A DNA stretch of 64,000 nt from Xylaria sp. FL1777 (Eukaryota > Ascomycota > Sordariomycetes > Xylariales > Xylariaceae). The notes under the pieces are model-generated. The model was not told where the DNA came from, made no database searches, and saw only the letters and a list, made by a program, of their open reading frames with translations. The stretch is from the NCBI GenBank assembly GCA_022578965.1, contig MU400537.1:248001-312000 (forward strand). Direction: 5' to 3'. Shown here piece after piece: positions 23,913 to 35,408 of this stretch. The first letter of the stretch is position 1; every line of letters starts with the position of its first letter. Both the position numbers and the translations under genes were made by a program.

Positions 23913-24912
23913 ATGTCCCAACTTACAACTTTTCTCCTGGCTAACGTCTTGATAATAGTTACCGTGTGGGGCTTTGGGATGCATATATATGATATTCGAG
24001 CTACAGAAATCCTTCACACTTTCAGGGTATTATTCGTTCGACCATCTCTAACTTCAAAAGTAGAGGTTGTCTTCTAACGCTTCATTTCTTTGATAGTGGC
24101 TCACCGTCACGCAAAAGTCCTCTTTCCCCCTGATTCTGGCGATCAAGCTATGCGTCCTCTTCGGCTACCTACGCATCTTTAGCGTCGACCGCTTGACAAA
24201 ATGGGGTATCTGGATCGGCATAGTGGTCATCTCTATCTTCTACATCGTCTCCTTCTTCCTAGTCCTTTTTCGCTGCATACCCGTCGAGGCATCGTGGAAC
24301 CCGACCGTCAAGGGCAGGTGCCTGAGCTATGCCGCGTTCCTAGATGCCATAGGCGTCTTCAATATCATCTCTGATTTTTACATCCTGCTGTTGCCACTGA
24401 GGCCTATATTCAGCTTGAACATGGGCATCGCTCGACATTTAAGAATCGCTTCGATTTTTGGGCTTGGGTTGTTGTAAGCCTTTAAGGGTCATCACTAAGA
24501 TTACGCACGACTAACATTTCAAAGTACGTGTATCGCTAGTATCTTTCGATTCGTGTTATCGATTCAGTACGCCACGGATCCTGACCAGACCTATGTGGCA
24601 GCCAAGGTCCTCTACTGGACGTATGTATAGCTCATTCTCCAGTCGTCCTTCCCCATACTACTTCTCAATCTCACTAACCTCCCCTTTATTTAATTGGCGG
24701 TTGCTGACACATCTTCTTACAGTATTCTGGAGATCAACATTGGTCTCATCTGCCCCTGTATTATCACCTCCCCTACATTTTTTGATACTGGCGCACCAAA
24801 GTCTTTCGGCTCCCTCCTTGGAGGTCTCCTAGCCAAGAGGCCTGGGTCTCAGAGTAAAGTCGGATCACCGGTTGGTAGTAACAAGGACAATAAAGGAAAT
24901 GTGACTGATTAA
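23913..24912 (+). CDS. Fungal rhodopsin-like (SAT4/PTH11-type) membrane protein, short form
   Basis: Exons 23913-24026, 24097-24473, 24525-24620 and 24723-24912 join in phase to give 258 residues. Segments matching this fungal integral-membrane family are GFGMHIYDI, KLCVLFGYLRIFSV, the Cys-containing FRCIPVEASWNP, DFYILLLPLRPIFSL, YVAAKVLYWT and EINIGLICPCI, followed by a hydrophilic cytoplasmic tail. Most family members have two more membrane helices before GFGMHIYDI; here the first ATG in frame lies only 13 codons before the first helix core, so the protein looks N-terminally shortened, or a further upstream exon was missed. Function is unknown; relatives include putative receptors. Confidence 0.7.
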
Positions 24913-25103
24913 AAACGACGCCGTTAGTACCCCACGAGTATTAACGGTATATATGGCTCGCCACAGGAAGCTACCGATCAAGCGGGGAGAGAAGTCAGAG
25001 CCGAGCGAAAAATATCGGGAAGAGCATCTGGACGCAAGCAAGAAAGCGTAATTGGAAGATTTAGGATAATTGGATGCCAATATATGAACTTTTATGAAGG
25101 TGG
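24913..25103. other. 3' flank of the rhodopsin-like gene
   Basis: No gene seen. Confidence 0.5.
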
Positions 25104-25108
25104 CTATT

Positions 25109-25307
25109 TGTCAGAGGTTATTGTCCCGGAGTGAATGGGTAGCCCTAGCGGTCACATAGCAGGTAGGTAGTAAAGGGGTCAGTAGCCGGTACGTTGGTCA
25201 GTTGCCCCCTAGCCTTCCCAATGGTAGTTGGTGGGAATAGCCCATATATATACACCAATCCCACTATATAGACCCTAGGGGTCTATATGTGACTATATCA
25301 CCTGACA
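25109..25307 (-). mobile_element. Solo LTR, copy A (199 bp)
   Basis: The element is bounded by TGTCAG at 25109 and CTGACA at 25307 (TG...CA ends) and flanked by a perfect 5-bp direct repeat CTATT at 25104-25108 and 25308-25312. Its reverse complement matches 35223-35408 in the same order: ATATAGACCCC near one end, a TTGACCAAC-like word and GGCTACTGACC in the middle, and CTCCGGGACAA near the other end. TG..CA termini with 5-bp target duplication are the mark of an LTR retrotransposon; no internal coding region remains. The orientation is set relative to copy B. Confidence 0.75.
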
Positions 25308-26502
25308 CTATTACGAGGGTGAGGGCACTCCGTTACATGTTGCCATTGGACCTGCATGGGCACTCTATTTGTATACGTATCTCTAGGTTACTAAGAATGT
25401 ATGCCCGCGATCCATGTAATTGACAATTTACCTACTTTCAACCAAGCATACAGTTTACCTTCTAGCCCCGCAACCACCTATGTAAGGTAAAACATTGCTC
25501 TCGGAGCCATATATCTCATGGGTTTTAAGACGCAATTTTAAACACTATAATAGCCCATCGCTTTTATGATATTATCATCCTAAACAAATATATGCTCTTA
25601 AATGATACTTGATAAAACTTAATTAGAACAACCGCGTAGATCCCGGTCGTAAAATAAGTCTTGGCTACTAACTCCACTGTAAGGTTATCTCCATTGTCAT
25701 TAAATTATGCTATATTAACGACAAACCTAGATTCATAATACCTCTCAGATCCTCTCGAACGTACCTGCTCATCCCAGCACCCACTTAGGTTATGAATAAT
25801 CCAAGTTCGACTCTCTTTTTCGAATCTTACAATTAGGCCGGATTCCGCAGGCTTAGGTCCTAGATGATCTTGATTTTTAGCATAGCTTAGCGGAACCAGT
25901 CCTGCGAATGGTCGTTAAACCGTTTCATTCATAAATCGTCTAAGAACCCAGAGAGCGGGAAGTTATGATAAGTCCCTCTTATGTCTTGAGCCAGAGTTGA
26001 GTAGCCTAAGCTTGGAACTGGTGGTCACCGTACCAAAATATATCTCTCGGGTGAAAGCGTACCTTCGTGAGACCTATGTCCGTCTAGTGCCTTCATTTAT
26101 GCCATTTCCTCAAGATTTGAGGTGGCATGAAGCGGTTAGGCACCTCTCCGTAATTCCTCCTCTAATAAGCGATAGCTGTCCCACATAGTAAGTGTACTTT
26201 CTAAGAATTTGTAAATTGATGTGATGCAACTCGGTCGCATTTGTGGTTCTGTGAGTTTACTGGCTTCTGCAAAAGTTCGCTCTTCACCGGCCACCCCATG
26301 CTTCTTAACAACGTATGTGATTTGGAATATTCTAACGTATGTCCCTATTCGAACTTTTGGAACTCTCAAGTCCTGTCCTCGGGGCTATGCTGTACTAGTG
26401 TACCCCCTACCCCAACACGATTAGATCCAATTATTGATTATTATTGATTAAAAGTCTTTGTCGCAGCTTTGATCTTATACCCAATTAACAGGTTTGTCTG
26501 AT
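25308..26502. other. AT-rich intergenic region
   Basis: No gene is recognised; only frames below 80 codons. AT-rich with scattered stop codons in all frames. Confidence 0.5.
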
Positions 26503-26621
26503 ACATACGACCATAGGATCTGGAAAACGCGGGGTCCCGTCCGCTCCCCCATAGCTAAGCCGGATACCGCCAGATTAGTAGTTGGGTCGGTGACGACCAG
26601 CGAATCCCTGGTGTTGTATGT
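26503..26621 (+). rRNA. 5S ribosomal RNA (full-length, dispersed copy)
   Basis: 119 nt from ACATACGACC to TTGTATGT, with a T run after. It differs from the copy at 18775-18657 at only a few positions (GTCAGG versus GCCAGA, and CTCTGATG versus CCCTGGTG). Two of these changes restore the same stem pair, so both copies look functional. Confidence 0.93.
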
Positions 26622-26689
26622 TTTTATTTTGCTCCTGCAATTCCTAACCAAGTAAACCTTTATTTTCTGGTATTGCTAAGATTATTAGG

Positions 26690-26740
26690 TACTACTAGGT
26701 ATAGTGTATACTACCTACCTAGGTAGGTACCTAGTGTACC
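26690..26740. repeat. TACCTAGGTA palindromic patch
   Basis: Dense TACCTA/TAGGTA words forming self-complementary DNA, immediately after the 5S gene. Confidence 0.5.
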
Positions 26741-28465
26741 GAGTATGTACATGTCTGCAGAAGGGCACCCTTTTGAGTGGGGCTAGACCTGAAGGCCAAT
26801 CCAACGAATATCCCTGAGCAGACTGATCCACCCAACATGTGGCCCCACCCCCGGAGTGCTAAAGCGAGACCTAAAGTACCCACTTGGGTACATACTATAA
26901 AGGCACGGCGCGATCCCCTTATGCCCTTTCACTTTTTATTTTTATATTTACGGGCACAAATTCTGTCGTGGTTGGAAGTATAGACAACAAGCTAGGCTAA
27001 ACAGCCTTTGCCGATTCATCGTCATATGATTTCTGCATAGCGTTAGTCTGGCTATATTACTACGTGTTTTTATACCTAGTGCACTAAAAGGCAGTGATGA
27101 CAGCGTGCCTAGAGACAAAAATTATTTTGTCAGGCCGATTTTGGAATCGAAGCAAAGTCTGAGCCTGATAGCCAAATCCCCCAAAGCTATCTGTTTACCT
27201 TGAGCAAGCTCTCTAACTAGGTCGGGAGCTCAGAGGTTAAATATAGTTATCGGTCTACAATCTGCATCAAACAAGCAGAGTCAAGAAGCACGGCAAGATA
27301 TAGACATATATCTAAAGATAGGCACACACCTAGGCCAAAACAGAGTACTATGCACTGTTCTAGTTGCAAGATTGGGACGGTAGTATGTGAGTCTTCACGG
27401 GAACGAGTATGCCATTGAAGAGAGGGCAACTCAAAAATTCCGTCGTGATTGGTAGTAAAGACAATTCGGGGGTCCAATCCCCCTCATTAATCTGCCATGC
27501 TCGTTTAGGCTCAAGGCTATGAGAAAAGCCAGGAGTCAGCTACAGTAACGACGAAACCGTTTGGCGACGAAGACGCCCTTGTCACAAGGGGTAACAACAG
27601 CAGCTATCTAAACGTATAAGAAAAAGTTAGACTACAAGTAGAGGTTTAAAAAAAAAGAAATACCAACTAGAAAAAGAGGTCATATCTAATAAAGGAGTAA
27701 CAACCCAATAAAATATCTTTAAAAAAATAGCCATGCGTTTTACTAAGGAAAGTACAGCTCTAAATAGCAACATAAAACAGTATTTAGTTTAGAGTAAGCA
27801 GTACTTGGCAAATTTCGAGTCTCCTTTAATGTGATCGCATTCTACATTTTAACAAGATATTAAACAGCAGATTTCAACTGCAACAACAGCATTATTAAAA
27901 TAATATAGCTTCTACGTCCAATTCTTATGGTCGTCAGGTTAGTAGTTAGGTCGGTGACAACCAGCGAATCTCTAATGTTGTATGTTTTTTCAACTTTTGC
28001 TTTTTTTTATTTCTTATAATTAATCTTGTAGAAGTATGGATATAAACGTAATTTCCTCACATGTCGTGAACAATATGGTCGCTTTCATTGTTAAAAGGTA
28101 GCTTTCTGTTTTTGCTCCCTTATTCTTATAAAAGAATGCCTCGTTAGAGGGCTATCTAGTATGTGTTATTCATGTTACGATGAGTATATGCTTAGGTAAT
28201 TGGAATCATTCCCCTCTCACCGAGGTGGCTGAAAATACATAGGAGCTGAGCTAGATAGGCAGCAATGGCAGGGTCAACCAATCAGCACCAGCGTATCGCT
28301 CTAGAGATTGAGATGCCTGTGGCATCATGATCTTCGTGTCTTCCTTTTCTTTCCCATGTCTGTTTGTTTCCCTCTCAACCTGCGAATTTGTTTTTTCTCT
28401 ATCCCTAGAACTGCCCCCTTGCCCTTTGTTGACAGCCCCTGAGTTGAAAGCTGCACTATCTAAGC
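26741..28465. other. AT-rich region containing a 5S fragment
   Basis: Apart from the 5S fragment at 27931-27985, no gene is recognised. 27640-27900 is A-rich. Confidence 0.5.
27931..27985 (+). pseudogene. Truncated 5S rRNA fragment (3' half)
   Basis: About 55 nt match the 3' half of the 5S genes, from GTCAGGTTAGTAG to TTGTATGT and a T run. Relative to the 18.7-kb copy it carries G-to-A changes in TTAGGTCGG, GACAACC and CTAATG, which break stem pairs. The 5' half is missing. It is a pseudogene. Confidence 0.85.
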
Positions 28466-31400
28466 ATGTCTTCTGATATCTCAGACACCGGGAGTGATGC
28501 GGTGCTTATTGATAGAGACGATATCAGCAATTACAACCCAAGCCAGATTCTACCCGAATCCCCAGAGACCATCGTCAGTATTCGTCAATGGTTGCAGGCC
28601 ACCTCGTATGATGATCGCTTCGGTGAGTATCGGAAACATCTGGCCTCACATGCTACTGGGACCGGCATATGGCTCACATCGAGCACCACGTATCGCGAAT
28701 GGCTTCAAAGCCCACAGCTAGGCACCTTGTGGGTGAAGGGCATTCCCGGGTCGGGGAAATCAGTTATCGCTGCTCAGCTGATTCACGACCTTGCCACGCA
28801 GCACCCGGGTACTCCAGTTCTGTATTTCTTCTTTCGCCAGATTATCGATGCTAACCATGAACCTACCGGTATGTCATTCGGGAATGTCTCCTAATGCCCG
28901 ACTCAACTGTGTCATTTGTGTTCAGGGGAAAGGGCCTCGCATCAGTTCTGTTCCCGTGTCTGGCTTCCTCCCTTTCTGGAAACAACGCCAATGTGTTTAT
29001 TGCTGACAGGAGCATGGGAGCAGCACTATTGCGGGACTGGCTTGACCAAGTACTCATATATAGCCCTCCTCTCCAACGCTGCTTGAAGGAGTATGTGGAA
29101 GCGCGCCGATCGCTTGACAGCCTATCAATGGACGACCTCTGGAGGGACTTGCGCCTCGCTTTGAGCGGCTTGCCAAAAAACGCCTACTGCGTTGTTGACG
29201 CTCTTGAGTATGCATTCTGAAATTTCTTGTACCCCTCACCCCTTCTACGGGACCCAACCAAGAGTCTTTACTATTAATGCCAATGCTCATTCTTGTATTT
29301 GGTTAGTGAGATGGATCAAGGCCATAACGACTTCCTCCGAACTCTGGCGGAATTAGGTCTATGGAAGCCACAGAAAGTTAAAGTTCTCATGACAAGTCGC
29401 CCAGTCGCAAGACTCGAAGCAGTGCTTCGTAAGACGGAAACACTTCAGATTCGTCTAGACGAGACTGCTGTTGATAAAGATATTTCTACCTTCGTGCAGC
29501 AAAAGCTTAGTGCTACATCGATTACTGATTCTGATCGGAAACTGATCTTAGACGCAGTCCCTGGCCGAGCGAATGGGTTGTTCCTATACGCGAGGCTCGC
29601 AATGGACGCCTTTCTCAAACCAGGTGCTGACATTCGCGACATTTTAAAAAAGCTTCCCCAAGATCTTAATAACATGTATACAGACTTATTAAGAGTTCAT
29701 TCTCTTAGATACAGCATTCCTCCTGACCTACAGAGACTGATTCTCCAATGTGCCACTCATGCCTCTCGTCCACTCCGACTCCTCGAGGTTGCTGAGATGC
29801 TTGAGCTTACGTTCCTATCACGGACCGAAAAGGACTTGAAAGCCACAAAGGACATGGTTAGGGCTGCATGTGGACCCCTGTTGGAGATCCTGCCGGACGA
29901 AACAGTCTGTGTTGTTCACCATTCATTCACGGAGTATCTAACTGGTGCTACCCGGCTAGATGCCCACGTGGATTACCCTACCCTGGAACCTGGACCTACC
30001 CACAACGCTCTGGCGCTGGTATGTTTATCTTACCTGGAATCCGGATGCTTGTCTCACGTCAAGCCTCAAAGCCAGGAAACCGAAGAGCTCTACATTGTAT
30101 CACGACACTATAAAACTCCACCCGAGGAGGTGGAATTGCGACTAAAATATCCTTTCTTTGAGTACGCAGCCTCGAACTGGCATGTCCATGTAACCAAGTC
30201 CATAATTGCTGGATATAATCAAGAAGAGGTAATTAAGGCTTTGCAACAATTCTTCCATAGCGACGAACGACTGAAAGCCTTGTTATTTCTGAGTTGGCCT
30301 GGGCGCGGGCACAACCTCGATGGGTTGAATCAACTACACGTAGCAGCAGGGCTCGGCCTTGAGCACTACGTAAAGGAGCTATTGGGAAAGGGAAATATCG
30401 ATGTCGACTGCCCGGACGGGATGGGACGGACACCACTCTGGTGGGCTGCATCGTCTGGTCATGCTAGTGTAGTACGCTTGCTTGCGCAAGCAGGGGCCAA
30501 CCCTGACCAGGACGATAACTGCAATGGTCACAAGCCGCTTCATAAGGCTGCTAGTGCAAACCACGCCGAGGTTGTGAAGGTACTCATGGAATTTGGTGTG
30601 AGCCCCATGACAGGGAAGACTCGAAATTTCCCCCGAAATTTCCGTGGCATGCTGTGTGGAAATGCGCCTAGATCACTTGGAAACACCCCTCTCATGGTAT
30701 GATGCCTCCATTTTCGTGGCATTTCGTCTAAACTAATATTGATAAATATCAGTACGCATGCCAGTATGGTCATCTCGAGGCTGTTGACGTTTTTCTGTCT
30801 TTTATTTCAGACCCCGACATTGTTTGCCGCGCTTTAGTATGGGCAGCTGAGAGCGGCCGATCTGCGATTGTTCGAAGGATTCTGCAGCATCCAAACGTCG
30901 AAGTTAATCCAAAAGGCCATGGGGCTAGCCCACTAGCCCTAGCGTGTAGTATTAGGAGCGAGGATACTGTTTTGGCTCTTCTAGAGGCCGGTGCTGATCC
31001 CAACGTCCCAACCCGAGACACCGAGATTCGTCCACTCTTCTTTCACCGGTTGGACTCTGATGATGATTTTAGTCCGCTTCATAGGCTCTGCAAGAGTACT
31101 AGGGGGAGAAATACAGATGACAATAGTCTACAGACCATCTTCTCACTACTCGTAGGTGCAGGAGCCGATGTTCATGAGTGTGACGAAGATGGCTCGAACG
31201 CCCTCCACTGGGCAGTAGATAGTCCTATCCTGACGCGACTCCTTCTCGATGCTGGTGTTGATGCCAATGTAGCATCCTCAAATGGTGCCACGCCCTTGCA
31301 CAAAGCTAGGAACGTTGAAGTTATGTGCCTCCTGGTCATTTCGGGCGACGTGGATATCAATAAGAGAGATAAAGAGGGAAAAACGCCACTTCTTTCCCAC

Positions 31401-34400
31401 TTGGAAAAGTGCGACTTTGATCCGACACATTTACATCGGTTCTTAGAATTTGGTCCTGATTGCTCGGTTGTCGATAACAAGGGTAACAACGCTATATACT
31501 ATCTCTTGAGATATGCTGGTTTGAGGGATAGGACGACGACTCTTCAACAGCTATTAGCCATGGGTGCAGATCCCAACTGTAGGAACTCTTCGGACGATCT
31601 ACCGTGGCACAATATTAGGCACGATCTCCCGGCCGTTGACCAGGTATTGGACTTGCTGCTGGCTGCTGGTGTTGATCTGAACGGCCAGGATAAGGGAGGC
31701 GCGACCCTTTTATTCCGGGCAATCCAAGATCAATGCCGTACGACCACGCAGACTTTCGTTGAGCTTCTTATTGACAAAGGTGCTTCGTTGACCGTACGTG
31801 ACTTCCGAGGCCGTACTCTTCTCCACGAAGTGATCAAAACATGGTCTGGAGAATATGGAGATCAAAAGCCAAACTATCTTAAACTACTATTGGCACGTGG
31901 ACTGGACTCTGGCGCAGTCGACAACTACGGCAACAACCTTCTCCACGAACTAGCCCTACGCCCCTTGAATCACGGCGGCCACAGACATGAAGCCATTCTC
32001 GGCTTGTGGAAGCAACTCTTATCGCTAGGTTTGGATCTAACCCAACGAAACTATAGAGGCCGTACGCCTTTACATATTTTATGCTCTTCGAAATCACTGC
32101 TCGATTCATTAAAGCCTTTAACGGTGCTCCCGATTGACATTGTTATTTCGAAAATGAAAAATTCAGGGTCGATGACTATGGATGTTGCTGATAATGCCGG
32201 TATCACACCGCTACATCTAGCGTCCACGACTTCAGGAGTCTATGTTCAAAAGTTACTAGATGCCGGAGCAGATCCTACGAAAGCGACGATGGAAGGCCGA
32301 ACGCCTTTGCATCTTTCTGCTCAATCAAGAGAAAGCAATATTGTCGGCATCCTCCTCGATGCGCTTTATAGGCGCCAGATGATCGTGGACCTGTCTGTAG
32401 GAGACGAAGTCGAAAATACTACCACAATTCTACCCAGAGGAGGCTGGTACCGTGAAAAGACACTCAAGTTGTCACCCGAGGTAATAGATGCAAAAGACAC
32501 GTTCAAATCTAATTGGAGTCACGGATCAGGATGGACGCCTTTAAACTATGCGTGTCGCTCCGGGAGACCTGAAACTGTCGCGCTTTTACTACAAGCTAAT
32601 GCCAACGTGAACTATGGCGGTCTCGTTGGAGCTTGTCTTGGCTTCGAACAGGAGCAATCTTTGTGGGATAGAGCTCATCAGCATAGTGAGGATCTCGATA
32701 CAGGGGGACTGTTGTCGGGGGACAGTTCTCGCCCTTCCATTGAACGAAACGTACCCAAGTTGAATAATCAGACAGCTAGAATCGACGAAATCCTGGAAAT
32801 GTTACGAGAGAAGAACATGCAGTTCGATCCAAGTGGGGAGGTGTATCAATGGTATCATCACCACCTCATAAACGAAGCTTTCAATGATCGTAGAGACTAC
32901 ACTGTTGGATGCCTAGCCACGGCCATATCACGCCAGAATGTGTATAAGCAGGCCACAGGGCAGCAATCCACCAGTCCAGACAGCTATATACACCATAGAC
33001 ACCACGTTCAAGAAACTGGTCGTCGGTCTCTAATGGACTTCGAGGGTTTTAAGAAGGGAGAAGCCAACAAAGAGTTGTTCCAATCTCTCATGTTGAGGCG
33101 TGAATATGACATGGTGAGAGAACTATCTCGAGTAGGAGCAGATTTCTTCCAGCAAGATCCGCAACTCAAGATCAATAACTTCGAGGTCCTAGTGAGCTTA
33201 GGATTTGCCTCTCTAGCGAAGGGCATCGTTGATGACTTAAATTCCGACTTGAAGGAATCTAGCAAAGAAGAGATCCAACAAGCCCCAGTGCCTAATCGTT
33301 TCAAGGACGTGCCGTATCTTCTTACGGCCGTTCGCCGAGCGTTACCGAATATGGAAATGGTCCGATTTCTGGTGGAAGACTGCGGCGTTGACGTGAATAA
33401 GCTGCATAGCGAAGGACGCGGAAATGGTATAGATAGTCCACTGCTCTCAGCGGCAAAGGGTGAGCAGTGGTGGCACGCCGCCCTCGCGGTTCCCTACTTC
33501 ATTGAGCGGTCAGCAGATCTAAACATCAGAAATCACGATGGCCAGACGCCGTTGCACGTCGCATTGCGTGGAAAACATAGGGCATCTTACGGGTTCTTTT
33601 GTGAAGATGTCGTGCGAGCTTTAGTCAAGGCAGGTGCCGATGTCAACGCAGTTGACGCTCAAGGGCGAAACTGTCTTGCCTACGCTGGACGGGACGCAGC
33701 GCTTATTCGACTTTTGTTCGAGAACGGCGCCAAGGCCGATGCTTACGCCCTATTCTCAGCGATCGATGAGAATAACCTTGAAGTCCTGGAGGCGCTTCTA
33801 TCAGCTGGTGTAGATCCGAACATCCGCCGTCCCGATTTCGAAAGTCTCGGTATTTCCGAAGAAGGGTTTCCCGCGGTACTTATTGCCGCAAGGACACGTC
33901 AAATCCGGAGATGGTACGATCTAGGCGTAGAGGAGCAAGCCGCCTTGGAAATCATCCGAGCGAAGATGGTTGAGACGCTGTTAGCACACGGGGCTGACCC
34001 TTTTGCTACCTTCTTGCAACCCCAAACATTTCACCAGAATCACGAGAACTCGGAAGACTCGACTGTCTCCGTTTCATATTTTTCGGTTTCGCCCAAAAGT
34101 GAACCACATGTACCGAAAGGGTACGTGGAATCCAGAATACTGCATGACATCATCCAGGACAGCGTTGTAGTGGAACCGTTTCTCAAGTTGGCTGATCTCG
34201 ACGTCGATCAACGGGACTCGTCAGGGGAAACACTACTCCTCTCAGCATGCAGCAGCAGGAGGGGTCCGGACGTCTTGGTAGAGATCCCACCTCCCGGCGT
34301 CGAAAAGGCGTCTACAGTCAGCCAATCTCTCCTGAGATGTCTTCTATCAAAGGGCGCAGACCCGCTAGCGAATGACAACCAAGGCCGGAACGCCTTGCAC

Positions 34401-35045
34401 CGGATTTTGGAAGGCGCCGTGCGGAATGTGTATCACGAACCTAAATTTCACGATTCACTGTCGTACATGGCTTCCACATACCCAACGCTCATAAACAAAA
34501 AAGATAAGCTGGGGAGGGCCCCCCTTCATCTCGCACTTCAGCTTGTCGCCCTGACACTTAGGAACATAGAGGTCGTAATGATGTTACTCCAGGCAGGCGC
34601 CGATCCACTTCTCAGCGACGGCGAGGGGAACTCTAGTCTGCACATCCTATCTAGCAGCCTATACACCGACGAAATTCGTGAGCTATTCACAGATCTACTC
34701 CGTCGCGGCTGCGCCATCAACCGGCGGAATATCCGTGGGGAGACGCCGCTATTTTCTTCGAAGTTCTCACATCATATTCCTGACCCTGAGGACCCTGATG
34801 GGTGTCGTAATGATCTCGAATGGAAGGCGTTATGGAAAGGTTCTGGGGCGGACTTTGGGATTCGGGATAACACTGGTCGTGGATTACTGCATGTAGCAGC
34901 GAGAGGAGAAGCTGTTAGGTTCCGGGAACTTATGGAGATGGGACTTGACCCTATGATGGAAGATGAGAATAAGCAGACCCCTCTCGACGTTGCTGCTGCG
35001 TGTGAGAATAAGAAGGTTCTTGCGCTTTTTGCCAGGAAGGAGTAA
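28466..35045 (+). CDS. NACHT-ankyrin STAND (NLR-like) protein, 2089 residues
   Basis: Exons 28466-28868, 29024-29207, 29307-30696 and 30753-35045 join in phase. The N-terminal 90 residues are short and lack a recognisable effector domain; residues 37-80 carry the IRQWL...YREWL linker usual before fungal NACHT domains. The NACHT domain shows Walker A GIPGSGKS (92-99), a FFFRQ segment, Walker B-like YCVVDALDEMDQG built across the second intron, and LMTSRP sensor. A winged-helix-like stretch follows, including PGRANGLFLYARL. From about residue 540 to the end come many ankyrin repeats (TPLHLA, GADPN, AGADVNAVD patterns), with a non-repeat insert around 1000-1150. Such proteins are ATP-switched receptors in fungal non-self recognition. 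Ligand and effector partner are unknown. The first intron (155 nt, acceptor GAGCAG) is the least certain. Confidence 0.88.
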
Positions 35046-35222
35046 TCTAAACCCCGTGTTAGTACTGATTTTGTATTTCAAAAGATATAGTAAATCCAAG
35101 GCAAAACTCATCCACGAGGTGGTTTTATATGCCTACTTCCAGATGATTGAGACTAGGCCGACGAGGGAGCTGTTTAGAACAAGCTGTACACTCTTGAGAA
35201 TTTCACGTATGCTGAGTATCTG
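35046..35222. other. 3' flank of the NACHT-ankyrin gene
   Basis: Short spacer between the stop codon and solo LTR copy B. No gene. Confidence 0.5.
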
Positions 35223-35408
35223 TGTCAGGGGATATGATCACATATAGACCCCAGAGGCCTATCAGTGGACTATCTCCCCCATCTAGCCTTGGAGAGCCCG
35301 AGGGGCCGTTGACCAACTTACCTACCCTTATGGCTACTGACCTCTTTTGCATCTCCTATGTGACTACGTACCGGATATCCACTAACTCCGGGACAACAAT
35401 CACTGACA
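35223..35408 (+). mobile_element. Solo LTR, copy B (186 bp)
   Basis: Runs from TGTCAGGGGATATGATCACA at 35223 to CTGACA at 35408. Flanking 5-mers are ATCTG (35218-35222) and ATCTA (35409-35413), a target duplication with one mismatch. It is a diverged, oppositely oriented copy of 25307-25109. It begins about 180 bp after the NACHT-ankyrin stop codon. Confidence 0.7.

Noticed and set aside
18660..26625. Inverted repeat pair first taken for a MITE
   Set aside because: The 119-bp match is the 5S rRNA gene in two orientations.
27440..27500. T-arm-like GGGGGTCCAATCCCCC
   Set aside because: No TTC in the loop and no cloverleaf around it; chance hairpin.
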